Source: Hyphomicrobiales bacterium (GTDB lineage: Bacteria; Pseudomonadota; Alphaproteobacteria; Rhizobiales; Rhizobiaceae). Taken from it: a stretch of DNA of 64,000 nt. The DNA lies in the NCBI GenBank assembly GCA_900471925.1, contig UCGV01000012.1, positions 227,387 to 291,386 on the forward strand. Direction: 5' to 3'. Under the pieces are notes generated by a model, which was given only the letters and a program-made list of their open reading frames with translations, was not told the origin of the DNA and made no database searches. This document shows positions 24,083-33,388 of the stretch, in pieces (the first letter of the stretch is position 1; each line of letters begins with the position of its first letter). Position numbers and translations under genes: made by a program.

Positions 24083-26395
24083 CGATGCTTCGACGACGGC
24101 AAGCGCCGCCATGTTGACGACGCCGCGCGAGGTGACTGACGGCGCCAGGATATGGGCAGGCATGGCCGTGCCGAGCAGGATCGGGCCGACATGCAGGCCA
24201 TCGGTCATCGACTTGACGACACCGAGCGTGATGTTGGCGGCATCGAGGTTCGGGAAGACCAGCAGGTTGGCTTCGTCATGCAGCGTCGTGTGCGGCATGA
24301 CGCGGCGGCGCAGCTCCTCGGAGATCGCGCTTTCGCCATGCATTTCGCCATCGACTTCGAGATCGGGAGCGGCATCGCGCACGAGCTGCAGCGCGTTGCG
24401 CATCTTGGTGGCGCTTTCGGATTCGCGCGAGCCGAAGTTCGAATGCGAGACGAGGGCGGCACGCGGGGTGATGCCGAAGCGCTTGATCTCCTCGGCGGCC
24501 AGAACCGTCGCCTCGGCGATTTCTTCGGCCGTCGGGTTGAAGGTCACGTAGGTGTCGGTGAAGAAGGTGGCACCGCGCTGCGAGATCATCAGGCTGAGAG
24601 CCGAGAAATCGCGCACGTTGGGGCGCTTGCCGATGATCTGGCGTACATCGCGCAGGTGCTTCTCGTAACGGCCTTCGAGGCCGCAGATCAGCGCATCGGC
24701 TTCACCGCGCTTCAGCGCCAGCGCGCCGATGACGGTCGTGTTGGTACGCACGATGGTACGCGCGGCTTCCGGAATGACGCCGCGGCGGCCGACGAGCTGC
24801 AGGTAGAGATCGACATATTCGCGGAAGCGCGGATCGTCCTCGGGGTTGATGACCTCGAAATCCTGCAGCGGGCGAATGCGCAGGCCGTAGCGCTTTAGGC
24901 GCGTTTCGATGACCTGCGGACGGCCGATGATGATCGGCTCGGCAATGCCTTCTTCGAGCAGCACCTGGGCAGCGCGCAGCACACGCTCGTCTTCACCTTC
25001 GGAGAAGATGACGCGCTTGCGTTCCGCTACCTTGGCGGCCGCAAAGATCGGCTTCATGACGAAGCCGGAGCGGAAGACGAAGCGGTTCAGCTGATCCATA
25101 TAGGCATCGAAATCGGCGATCGGCCGGCGGGCGACACCGCTCTCGGCCGCAGCCTTGGCGACGGCTGGAGCGATGCGCAGGATGAGACGCGGATCGAATG
25201 GCGAGGGGATAAGGTAGTCGGGGCCGAAGACCGGAGTCTCGCCGGAATAGGCGCGGGCGGCAACATCCGAGGGCTCCTCGCGGGCAAGGGCCGCGATGGC
25301 GCGCACGGCGGCCATCTTCATTTCCTCGTTGATCGTCTCGGCGCCGCAATCCAGCGCGCCCCTGAAGATATAGGGGAAGCAGAGAACGTTGTTGACCTGG
25401 TTCGGGAAGTCGGAACGGCCCGTGCAGATCATCGCGTCAGGGCGGGCGGCACGGGCGAGGTCCGGCATGATCTCCGGCGTCGGGTTCGCGAGCGCCATGA
25501 TCAGCGGCTTGTCGGCCATCTGCGCCAGAAGTTCAGGCTTCAGCACACCTGCGGCCGACAGACCGAGGAAGACATCGGCGCCGCCGATATTTTCGGCGAG
25601 TGTGCGCGTGTCACTCTTCTGGGCGTAGACAGCTTTCCACTCGTCCATCAGCTCGACGCGGCCTTCATAGACGAGGCCTTCGAGATCGTGGACCCAGATG
25701 TTCTCGCGCTTGGCGCCAAGCGTCACCAGCAGGTTGAGACAGGCGAGGGCGGCCGCACCGGCGCCGGAGGCGACGATCTTGACCTCGTCGATCTTCTTGC
25801 CGGCAAGTTCGAGACCGTTGAGGATAGCGGCAGCGACGATGATTGCGGTGCCATGCTGGTCGTCGTGGAAGACCGGGATCTTCATCTTTTCGCGCAACTG
25901 CTTCTCGATGCGGAAGCATTCCGGCGCCTTGATGTCCTCAAGGTTGATGCCGCCGAAGGTCGGTTCCAGCGCAGCGACAGTGGAGACCATCAGGTCGACG
26001 TCAGCCGCATCCACTTCGATATCGAAGACGTCGATGCCGGCGAATTTCTTGAAAAGGACGGCCTTGCCTTCCATGACCGGCTTGGAGGCGAGCGGCCCGA
26101 TATTGCCGAGGCCGAGCACGGCGGTACCGTTGGAAATGACGGCAACGAGATTGGCGCGGGACGTATAGTCCGCAGCCGTTTCAGGATTGTCGCGGATGGC
26201 GAGGCAAGGGGCGGCGACACCGGGAGAATAGGCGAGCGCCAGGTCACGCTGGTTGCCGAGCGGCTTGGTCGCCTGGATTTCCAGCTTGCCGGGGCGGGGA
26301 TAGCGGTGGAAGAAAAGCGCCTGTTCGTCGAGGCTGCCGCCCGTCAGGTTCTTTTCCGTCTTGTGCTTTTCCTGGGATTTATCCTGGTGATCCAT
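24071..26395 (-). CDS. maeB: Malic enzyme fused to phosphotransacetylase-like domain
   Basis: A 774-residue enzyme. Residues about 20-430 are malic enzyme (FFHRYPRPGKLEIQATKPLG, ALAYSPGVAAPCLAI, VISNGTAVLGLGNIG, VFHDDQHGTAIIVAAA, and the nucleotide fold IVASGAGAAALACLNLL), which decarboxylates malate to pyruvate. Residues about 440-774 resemble phosphate acetyltransferase (RVIFSEGEDERVLRAA, HVGPILLGTAMPAHIL), a domain that in characterised rhizobial fusions is regulatory rather than active. The start at 26395 follows GGAAG and matches rhizobial homologues. NAD versus NADP preference cannot be fixed from sequence. Confidence 0.93.
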   Translation of the reverse strand: MDHQDKSQEKHKTEKNLTGGSLDEQALFFHRYPRPGKLEIQATKPLGNQRDLALAYSPGVAAPCLAIRDNPETAADYTSRANLVAVISNGTAVLGLGNIGPLASKPVMEGKAVLFKKFAGIDVFDIEVDAADVDLMVSTVAALEPTFGGINLEDIKAPECFRIEKQLREKMKIPVFHDDQHGTAIIVAAAILNGLELAGKKIDEVKIVASGAGAAALACLNLLVTLGAKRENIWVHDLEGLVYEGRVELMDEWKAVYAQKSDTRTLAENIGGADVFLGLSAAGVLKPELLAQMADKPLIMALANPTPEIMPDLARAARPDAMICTGRSDFPNQVNNVLCFPYIFRGALDCGAETINEEMKMAAVRAIAALAREEPSDVAARAYSGETPVFGPDYLIPSPFDPRLILRIAPAVAKAAAESGVARRPIADFDAYMDQLNRFVFRSGFVMKPIFAAAKVAERKRVIFSEGEDERVLRAAQVLLEEGIAEPIIIGRPQVIETRLKRYGLRIRPLQDFEVINPEDDPRFREYVDLYLQLVGRRGVIPEAARTIVRTNTTVIGALALKRGEADALICGLEGRYEKHLRDVRQIIGKRPNVRDFSALSLMISQRGATFFTDTYVTFNPTAEEIAEATVLAAEEIKRFGITPRAALVSHSNFGSRESESATKMRNALQLVRDAAPDLEVDGEMHGESAISEELRRRVMPHTTLHDEANLLVFPNLDAANITLGVVKSMTDGLHVGPILLGTAMPAHILAPSVTSRGVVNMAALAVVEASQPA

Positions 26396-26644
26396 GGCCG
26401 CTTCCAATCGTCCTTCGAAGTCTTTTGAAGAGTCCTGCATACATCAATCGACCGGCCGGAACAGTACGGAAATGGCCGCAGGGTAACTTTTTGGCCACAT
26501 GGTAACGCGGAGCTGACATTGGCCACTGGATAGAGCCGCTTTCCCGGGCTTTCCTGCCTTTTGTCATCTTCCTGATACACGAGTCTGATTTTGGAAGGCT
26601 CACACGTAGAACGATGGGACACGAGCTTTAAGCTGGTGATAGAC

Positions 26645-27457
26645 ATGATGGAACCCCGGCGCTTCCGCACCCTCTTCATTTCCGATGTGCATCTCGGCTC
26701 GAAGGCCGCCAAGGCGGATTTCCTGCTCGATTTTCTGAAATATCACGAGGCAGACACGATCTACCTCGTCGGCGACATCGTCGACGGCTGGCGCCTGAAG
26801 CGCAGCTGGTACTGGCCGCAGGTCTGTAACGACGTGGTCCAGAAGCTGTTGCGCAAGGCGCGCAAGGGCACACGCGTCGTCTACATTCCCGGCAATCACG
26901 ACGAATTCCTGCGCGCCTTTCCGGGCATGCATTTCGGCGGCATCGAGGTGGTCGAGCGCATCGTCCATGACGGCGCCGACGGCAAGAAATACCTGATCCT
27001 GCATGGCGACGAATTCGACGTCGTGGTGCGCAATGCCCGCCTGCTCGCCTATCTCGGCGACTGGGCCTATGACATGGCGATCCGCATCAATATTGTGCTC
27101 GCGGCCGTGCGCCGCCGCCTCGGCATGCCCTACTGGTCTTTCTCGGCCTGGGCCAAGCTGCAGGTCAAGCACGCCGTCAACTTCATCGGCGAGTTCCAGC
27201 GTGTGGTTGCCGAGGAAGCCCGCAAGAGCGGCGCCGACGGCGTCATCTGCGGCCATATCCACCATGCCGTGATCGAGGATCTCGACGGCATCAGGTACAT
27301 CAATACCGGTGACTGGGTCGAAAGCTGCACGGCGATCGTCGAGCATGAGGACGGCACCTTCGAACTCATCACCTGGCGCGCGCTGACCAGCAACGTGCCG
27401 GCGCTGTCTTCCATGGAATTGCTTGAAGAGGGCGATCTCGCCCCGCAGGCTGCCTGA
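26645..27457 (+). CDS. UDP-2,3-diacylglucosamine diphosphatase-like metallophosphatase
   Basis: A 270-residue calcineurin-like phosphoesterase with all five metal motifs: FISDVHLG, VGDIVDGW, PGNHDEF, LHGDEFD and CGHIHHA. The order and spacing fit the LpxH-like group that hydrolyses UDP-diacylglucosamine in lipid A synthesis, but no other lpx gene is adjacent, so the substrate is inferred. The region about residues 125-190 carries an extra helical cap with hydrophobic stretches (AIRINIVLAAVRRRLG), possibly for membrane contact. The start (ATG ATG GAA at 26645) has only a weak ribosome site. Confidence 0.75.
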   Translation: MMEPRRFRTLFISDVHLGSKAAKADFLLDFLKYHEADTIYLVGDIVDGWRLKRSWYWPQVCNDVVQKLLRKARKGTRVVYIPGNHDEFLRAFPGMHFGGIEVVERIVHDGADGKKYLILHGDEFDVVVRNARLLAYLGDWAYDMAIRINIVLAAVRRRLGMPYWSFSAWAKLQVKHAVNFIGEFQRVVAEEARKSGADGVICGHIHHAVIEDLDGIRYINTGDWVESCTAIVEHEDGTFELITWRALTSNVPALSSMELLEEGDLAPQAA

Positions 27458-27650
27458 ATAATGTGTGCGTACCGCACCGGCGCTCGCGGCGGTGCATCAG
27501 GAATTTAGCCGTTGCCGTCAGGCGACAGGCCCCATTTATTTTTTAAATCGTTTCGGTTTATCTCCGTATCGTTTCGAACGGGCACTTTCTCGCCATAGTC
27601 GTGCTGAATTGGATATGTTAGGCAACGCACAGTTTCCTTCAGGTCCATCC

Positions 27651-28871
27651 ATGATTCCCGCTCAAAATCCCTCGACGGGTGAGGGAGCGCCGCCGCGCTT
27701 CCGGCTGCTCAGCGCGCTCTGTTACAGCGCCCCACTGCTCGTCAACGGCGTCGTCCTGCCCTTCTTTCCCGTCTGGCTGGCGACTCACCAGTTCAACGAC
27801 CATCAGATCGGCACCATCCTTGCCGTGCCGATGGTAGTACGCGTTCTCGTGGCGCCGATCGTGGCGGTTTTTGCCGACAGGATGGAGGAGCGGGCGCATG
27901 TGCTTCTCTGGTCCGGCATCCTTTCGCTGATGACAGCGTTTGCGCTCTACTGGACGACGAGTTTCTGGCCGGTGCTGATCGTCTTTGCGCTGCAGGGCGC
28001 CACCTTCGCGCCCTATGTGCCGGTCGTCGAATCGATCGTGATTTCGGGTGTGCGCCGCTGGGGGCTGGATTACGGCTCCATGCGTGTCTGGGGCTCGGTC
28101 GCCTTCATCATTTCCACGCTCGTCGGCGGCGAACTGGTCGGCAACTGGGGCGGCGCCATGGTGCTGCCGGTGATGATCTTCGGCTTCACGCTGACGATCG
28201 TCATGGCGATCTTCTGTCCGCGCATCGGGCCGACACGGCGACGCGGCCAGCCGATCAACCTTCCGGCGACGACAGGAAGTGGCCTGCGCTCGCCGCATCT
28301 GCTGCTGCTCTTGCTCGGCGTTTCGATCCAGCAGGCAAGCCACGCACTGCTCAATGCCTTCTCATCGATCTACTGGCATCAGCTCGGCTTTTCAGGCCCG
28401 CAGGTCGGCATTCTCTGGAGCGCCGGCGTCGCCTCTGAGGTGACGGTTTTCTTCCTGTCGCGGCGTCTGGCGCGGCGCTTCGATGCGTGGACGCTGATCC
28501 GCTTCGGCTGTGCCGTCACGATCTGCCGTTGGGTGTTCTTCCCGACGGAGACGAGCTTCCTCGGCTTCTTCACGCTGCAATGCCTGCACGGTTTCACCTA
28601 TGCTTTCGTGCATACGGGCGTGCAACGGCGCATCGTCGCCACGGTGCAGGAAACGCAGGAGGCTTCGGCCCAGGGCGCCTATTTCTTCTATATCGGCATG
28701 GCCTCGGGGCTCATGACGATCGCGTCCGGCTACATCTACTCGGCGCTCGGCCTCTACAGCTATTACGTGATGGCCTGTGTGGCCGCCTTCGGGCTCGCCC
28801 TCGTCATCATCGCCTACTACCTTCAGCCCCAGAGGCTGCCTTCGGGCGGAAAGACCAGGGAGCCGGCGTAG
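27651..28871 (+). CDS. MFS transporter, HcaT-like group
   Basis: A 406-residue, 12-segment transporter of the MFS_1-like/HcaT (3-phenylpropionate permease-like) type: CYSAPLLVNGVVLPFFPVWL in helix 1, VAPIVAVFADRMEERAHVLL at motif A, and WGSVAFIISTLVGG in helix 5. The ATG at 27651 follows CAGG; in-frame starts further upstream would add a non-hydrophobic, AT-rich segment. Its last 49 bp overlap the end of the convergent dipeptide epimerase. The substrate is unknown. Confidence 0.82.
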   Translation: MIPAQNPSTGEGAPPRFRLLSALCYSAPLLVNGVVLPFFPVWLATHQFNDHQIGTILAVPMVVRVLVAPIVAVFADRMEERAHVLLWSGILSLMTAFALYWTTSFWPVLIVFALQGATFAPYVPVVESIVISGVRRWGLDYGSMRVWGSVAFIISTLVGGELVGNWGGAMVLPVMIFGFTLTIVMAIFCPRIGPTRRRGQPINLPATTGSGLRSPHLLLLLLGVSIQQASHALLNAFSSIYWHQLGFSGPQVGILWSAGVASEVTVFFLSRRLARRFDAWTLIRFGCAVTICRWVFFPTETSFLGFFTLQCLHGFTYAFVHTGVQRRIVATVQETQEASAQGAYFFYIGMASGLMTIASGYIYSALGLYSYYVMACVAAFGLALVIIAYYLQPQRLPSGGKTREPA

Positions 28872-29806
28872 TTCAGGCCGGGCTCGCGATCGCGGGCGAG
28901 CAGCAATGGGCCGTCGAGATCGACGAAATCGGCGTCCTGCGCCAGAAGCACGGCGGGCGCCATGGCGAGCGACGTGCCGACCATGCAGCCGATCATGATC
29001 GAGAAGCCGAGCCGCTGCGCTTCCGCCTTCATTTCCAGCGCTTCCGTCAGGCCGCCGGTCTTGTCGAGCTTGATGTTGATCGCGTCATAACGGTCGGCGA
29101 GGCTGGCAAGGTCGCCGGTGTGATGGACGCTTTCGTCGGCGCAGACGAGGATATGGCGGGCGATTTCCGCCAGCATGTCGTCGCGACCGGCGGGCAGGGG
29201 TTGTTCGACAAGGGCGATATTGGCCTCGGCGGATATGCGCAGGTGATGTTCCAACCGGTCTTCCGGCCAGCCCTCGTTGGCATCCAGGATGATGGCGGCA
29301 TTGGGGGCGGCCTCGCGCACGGCACGGATGCGGCTTTCGTCATCGCCGGTGCCGACCTTGACCTTCAGAAGCGGGCGCTGCGCATGTTCGCGCGCCTGCG
29401 CCGCCATGACATCCGGCTCACCGAGCGAAATCGTATAGGCCGTCGTCAGCGGCTTCAGGTGCCTGAGATCGAGGCGGGAGGCGACGCTCTTGCCTGACAG
29501 TTTGGCTTCGAGATCCCAGAGCGCGCAATCGACGGCATTGCGGGCGGCACCTGGCGGCATGGCATGCTGCAACTCGGCGCGGGAAATGCCTTGCTCGATC
29601 AGCGGGCGGGCCGCTTCGATCTGCGCCATGACGCTTTCCATCGTCTCGCCGTAGCGGCGATAGGGCACGCATTCCCCAAGACCAGTGTGGCCAGATTCCC
29701 TCAGTGCGCAGGTAATTACATCCGCAGAGGTTTTCGCCCCTCTGGAAATCGTGAAAGTGCCCGCAATCGGGAATGAATTCATCTGGATATCAAGGTGGCG
29801 CGGCAT
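28823..29806 (-). CDS. L-Ala-D/L-Glu (dipeptide) epimerase, enolase superfamily
   Basis: A 327-residue MLE-subgroup enolase-fold enzyme. The general bases are Lys in LLKVKVG and in INIKLDKTGG; metal ligands are in IILDANEGW, LVEQPLP and VCADES. This set matches dipeptide epimerases, which handle murein-derived L-Ala-D-Glu, so a role in peptidoglycan peptide recycling is likely. AGGAGAGC precedes the ATG. It is divergent from the Mla-type operon and its 3' end overlaps the convergent transporter by 49 bp. Confidence 0.85.
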   Translation of the reverse strand: MPRHLDIQMNSFPIAGTFTISRGAKTSADVITCALRESGHTGLGECVPYRRYGETMESVMAQIEAARPLIEQGISRAELQHAMPPGAARNAVDCALWDLEAKLSGKSVASRLDLRHLKPLTTAYTISLGEPDVMAAQAREHAQRPLLKVKVGTGDDESRIRAVREAAPNAAIILDANEGWPEDRLEHHLRISAEANIALVEQPLPAGRDDMLAEIARHILVCADESVHHTGDLASLADRYDAINIKLDKTGGLTEALEMKAEAQRLGFSIMIGCMVGTSLAMAPAVLLAQDADFVDLDGPLLLARDREPGLNYAGSLVFPPEGSLWG

Positions 29807-29907
29807 ATTTGCTCTCCTGCGAGCATGGAAATTGCGCGTTCGTTCTGTATATTAACGCGCCGGGCGGCGAACATCACGTTCGCGAGTCGGAACTGTCGCT
29901 GCAAGCA

Positions 29908-31077
29908 TTGAAAGACACAAGTAATTTGAAGCCCGAGAAACGCAACGCCGCCTCGCTGCATGTGGACGACCGAGCCGAGGGCTCGGGCCAGCATGTGCAT
30001 CTCGAAGGCAACTGGCGCAGCGCCAATATCCATCTCGTGCTGCAGGACTTCGATAAACTGGCCCGCGATACGAGCGGCGACCTGACGCTCGACCTCTCCA
30101 ATGTCACCGATATCGACACGGCCGGGATCTGGTTGCTTTGCCGGCTAAAGAAACAGCAGGAAGAGGCCAGCAGGACCGTTCATTTCGAGGGAACGAACGA
30201 GCATATAGACGAGCTGATCGCCACCTTTTCCAAGGAGCCGGAAAAGCCGGAGCCGGAAAAGAAGGAGAAGCTTTCGATCGTCGAGCGCGTCTTCGCGCCG
30301 ATCGGCCGCATGGCCTTCGACGTCTGGGACAATATCGCTGCCGCCATGTACATCCTGGGATCGGCGGTGCGCGGCGCGCAGATGAAGTTCGGGCGCGGCA
30401 GCGGCGTTTCGCCGGCCTCGATCGTCAACCAGATCGATCATATGGGCGTGCGCGCCGTTCCGATCATCCTCCTCATGTCCTTCCTAATCGGCGCGATCAT
30501 CGCGCAGCAGGGCGCGTTCCAGCTCCGTTACTTCGGTGCGGAAATCTTCGTGGTCGATCTCGTCGGCATCCTGCAGTTGCGTGAAATCGGCGTGCTGCTC
30601 ACGGCCATCATGATCGCCGGCCGCTCGGGCAGCGCGATCACGGCCGAAATCGGCTCGATGAAGATGCGCGAGGAAGTCGATGCGCTGAAGGTGATGGGGC
30701 TCAACCCGATCGGCGTGCTGATCTTTCCGCGGCTCGTGGCGCTGACCGTCGCATTGCCGCTGCTGACCGTGATTGCCAATTTCGCCTCGCTCGCGGGTGC
30801 CGCCGCCGTTGCCTATGCCTATTCCGGCATTACTTTCGCCACCTTCCTGTCGCGCCTGCATGATGCGGTAACGCTGTCGACCGTGCTTGCCGGCATGATC
30901 AAGGCGCCGTTCATGGCGCTTGTCATCGGCATCGTCTCGGCCGTGGAAGGATTGAAGGTCGGGGGCAGTGCCGAATCGCTCGGCCAGCATGTGACGGCCG
31001 CCGTCGTGAAGGCGATTTTCGTCGTCATCCTGATGGACGGTCTTTTTGCGATGTTCTATGCAGCGATCGATTTCTGA
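29908..31077 (+). CDS. mlaE: MlaE-type ABC permease with N-terminal STAS domain
   Basis: A permease for the Mla-type lipid ABC importer/exporter. From TTG 29908 it has 389 residues: residues about 30-105 form a STAS (MlaB-like) domain with LTLDLSNVTDIDTAGIWLL, and residues about 130-389 form the permease with about six segments and the family signature REIGVLLTAIMIAGRSGSA followed by AEIGSMKMREEVDAL. The MlaB subunit, separate in E. coli, is fused here. The frame is open to 29773, but that would overlap the divergent gene's start and its promoter-like region (TATATT near 29853), so I prefer 29908; the start is uncertain. Confidence 0.82.
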   Translation: MKDTSNLKPEKRNAASLHVDDRAEGSGQHVHLEGNWRSANIHLVLQDFDKLARDTSGDLTLDLSNVTDIDTAGIWLLCRLKKQQEEASRTVHFEGTNEHIDELIATFSKEPEKPEPEKKEKLSIVERVFAPIGRMAFDVWDNIAAAMYILGSAVRGAQMKFGRGSGVSPASIVNQIDHMGVRAVPIILLMSFLIGAIIAQQGAFQLRYFGAEIFVVDLVGILQLREIGVLLTAIMIAGRSGSAITAEIGSMKMREEVDALKVMGLNPIGVLIFPRLVALTVALPLLTVIANFASLAGAAAVAYAYSGITFATFLSRLHDAVTLSTVLAGMIKAPFMALVIGIVSAVEGLKVGGSAESLGQHVTAAVVKAIFVVILMDGLFAMFYAAIDF

Positions 31078-31078
31078 C

Positions 31079-31939
31079 ATGGCGGACAACGTGGATCAGC
31101 AGCCGATCGAGACGGATGAGAACCAGGCCGGACACGGAGAGCGCGATATCGTGCTTTCTGCCCGCGACGTGACCGTCGCCTTCGGCTCCAAGGTGGTGCT
31201 CGACAAGCTCAACCTCGATATCTATCGCGGCGAAATCCTCGGCTTCGTCGGTGCTTCTGGTACCGGCAAATCGGTGCTGATGCGCACCGTGCTGCGCCTG
31301 TTGCCGCGCCGCTCCGGCACGATCAAGATTCTTGGACAGGATTTCGACGAACTGGACGAACCGGAGCGCAATGCGCTCGATATGCGTCTCGGTGTTCTCT
31401 TTCAGCAAGGCGCACTCTTTTCCTCGCTGACGGTGAAGGAGAATATCCAGGTACCGATGCGCGAATATCTCGATCTGCCGGCGTCTCTGATGGACGAACT
31501 GGCGCATCTGAAGATCCGCATGGTGGGGCTGGCGGCCGACGCGGCCGACAAATATCCTTCCGAGCTCTCGGGCGGCATGATCAAGCGCGCAGCCCTTGCG
31601 CGCGCTCTGGCACTCGATCCCGAACTCGTCTTCCTCGACGAGCCGACATCGGGGCTCGATCCCATCGGGGCGGCGGAATTCGATGAACTCATCGCCAATC
31701 TGCGCGATAGCCTGGGGTTAACGGTCTATATGGTGACCCACGACCTCGACAGCCTGTTCTCGGTCTGCGACCGTATCGCCGTGCTCGGAAAGAAGCGAGT
31801 CATGGTGGAGGGAACGATCGACGACATGCTGGCCTACGACGATGCGTGGGTGCAGGCCTATTTCAAGGGCAAGCGGGCGCGCTCGATCGTGCCGCAGCAA
31901 GACGCGCCTGCAAAGGCGCAGCATGACAGCGGGAAGTGA
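31079..31939 (+). CDS. mlaF: MlaF-type ABC transporter ATPase
   Basis: A 286-residue ATPase with Walker A GASGTGKS, Q-loop LFQQGALFSSLT, signature LSGGMIKRAALARAL, Walker B LVFLDEPTSGLDP and switch VTHDLDS. The GALFSSLTV and ELSGGM sequences are typical of the Mla/Ttg2A group. The ATG is one base after the permease stop, so coupling is likely. It powers phospholipid movement between inner and outer membranes together with the MCE protein downstream. Confidence 0.92.
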   Translation: MADNVDQQPIETDENQAGHGERDIVLSARDVTVAFGSKVVLDKLNLDIYRGEILGFVGASGTGKSVLMRTVLRLLPRRSGTIKILGQDFDELDEPERNALDMRLGVLFQQGALFSSLTVKENIQVPMREYLDLPASLMDELAHLKIRMVGLAADAADKYPSELSGGMIKRAALARALALDPELVFLDEPTSGLDPIGAAEFDELIANLRDSLGLTVYMVTHDLDSLFSVCDRIAVLGKKRVMVEGTIDDMLAYDDAWVQAYFKGKRARSIVPQQDAPAKAQHDSGK

Positions 31940-31948
31940 CCGGAGACG

Positions 31949-33319
31949 ATGGAAACCAGAGCCAATTACACGATCGTCGGCTTTTTCACCGTTCTGGTGA
32001 TCGCAGCCGCATTCGGCTTCGTCTACTGGATGGCCGAATATGGCCGCAGTGGGCCGATGGCCGAACTGATCGTGCGCATTCCGGGCTCCGCCAACGGCCT
32101 CAGCGTCGGTTCGCCGGTGCGTTTCAACGGCATTCAGGTCGGTTCGGTGCAGACGCTCTCCATCGATGCCGACGATCCGCAATATTCGCTGGCCTTCACC
32201 GAAGTGCGCTCCGACGCGCCGATCTATCCCTCGACCAAGGCGGCCCTTGAAATCCAGGGCCTGACGGGTGCGGCCTATATCGAGCTTTCGGGCGGGCGCA
32301 AGGAAGACAAGAACATTCTCCAGCAGGCGCTGGAAAGCGGTAAACGCGCGGTCATCGTCGCCGACCAGTCGAGCGTCACCAACCTGCTTGCCACCGCCGA
32401 CAAGATCCTCGACCGCGCCAATGATGCCGTCGGCGACGTGCAGGGCTTTGTGCGAGACGCGCGCGGGCCGCTGACCAAGACGCTGCAGAATGCCGAAACC
32501 TTCTCGGATGCGCTGGCAAAGAATTCCGGCAACATCGACAGCTTCCTGCAGAGCGTCGGCGATCTCTCCAACACGGTGCGCAACGTCTCGGGCCGTGTGG
32601 ATTCCACGCTCGCCGCCGTCGAGGATCTGGTGAAGGCCGTCGACGCGCAGAAGATCAATACGATCCTGAGCAATGCCGAGAAGGTGAGCCGCGACGTGGC
32701 AGATGCGTCTGGAGATCTCAAGGGCCTGGTCGCCAAGGTCGACCAGACGGTCACGACATACAACGAATTCGGCAAGCAGGCGCAGGCGACGCTTGATCGC
32801 GTCGATACGCTGGTTGCGGCCATCGATGCCAACAAGATCAAGGGTTCGGTCGATGATGTCGCCCAGGCGACGAAGGATGCGCGCGCCGCCGTCGCCTCGA
32901 TCCGCGATGTGACCACAACGGTCGCGGACCGTCGCAAGGATATCGACCAGACGATCCAGGACGTGCAGCAGATGGCGAACAAGCTGAACTCGGCTTCGAC
33001 GCGCGTCGATGGCATCCTCATCAAGGTCGATGCGCTGCTCGGCTCCGACAATACGAATTCGCTCTTCACCGAGGCGCGTGCGACGCTCGAATCCTTCAAG
33101 AAGGTCGCAGACAACGTCAATTCGCGCATCGGGCCGATCGCCGACAATCTGCAGCGCTTCTCGGGCAGCGGCCTCAGCGACGTGCAGACGCTGGTCAACG
33201 AGTTGCGCGGCACGGCGAACAACCTGAACAATGCCATCAGCAATTTCGACCAGAACCCGCAGCGGATCATCTTCGGCGGGCCGACGGTCAAGCAATATGA
33301 CGGGCGCACACGGCGCTAG
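31949..33319 (+). CDS. mlaD: MlaD-type MCE domain protein
   Basis: A 456-residue protein with an N-terminal transmembrane anchor (residues about 8-28) and an MCE domain at about 38-118 (IPGSANGLSVGSPVRFNGIQ and ALEIQGLTGAAYIELSGG). A very long helical region follows with repeated polar heptad-like patterns to about residue 430. It is much longer than E. coli MlaD (about 180 residues), so the helices may form a tunnel or bridge across the periplasm like the YebT/PqiB type. It is fourth-gene context for a complete Mla-like system. Confidence 0.9.
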   Translation: METRANYTIVGFFTVLVIAAAFGFVYWMAEYGRSGPMAELIVRIPGSANGLSVGSPVRFNGIQVGSVQTLSIDADDPQYSLAFTEVRSDAPIYPSTKAALEIQGLTGAAYIELSGGRKEDKNILQQALESGKRAVIVADQSSVTNLLATADKILDRANDAVGDVQGFVRDARGPLTKTLQNAETFSDALAKNSGNIDSFLQSVGDLSNTVRNVSGRVDSTLAAVEDLVKAVDAQKINTILSNAEKVSRDVADASGDLKGLVAKVDQTVTTYNEFGKQAQATLDRVDTLVAAIDANKIKGSVDDVAQATKDARAAVASIRDVTTTVADRRKDIDQTIQDVQQMANKLNSASTRVDGILIKVDALLGSDNTNSLFTEARATLESFKKVADNVNSRIGPIADNLQRFSGSGLSDVQTLVNELRGTANNLNNAISNFDQNPQRIIFGGPTVKQYDGRTRR

Positions 33320-33388
33320 GCGATTCACACCGGGTTTATGTCGGGAATTGCCGGGAACGAAAGATACGGAAGTCAGGGGTAGCGTAAT

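Noticed and set aside
29773..29907. Permease start at 29773
   Set aside because: It would overlap the start of the divergent epimerase and cross a promoter-like TATATT; the added residues do not look like the family.
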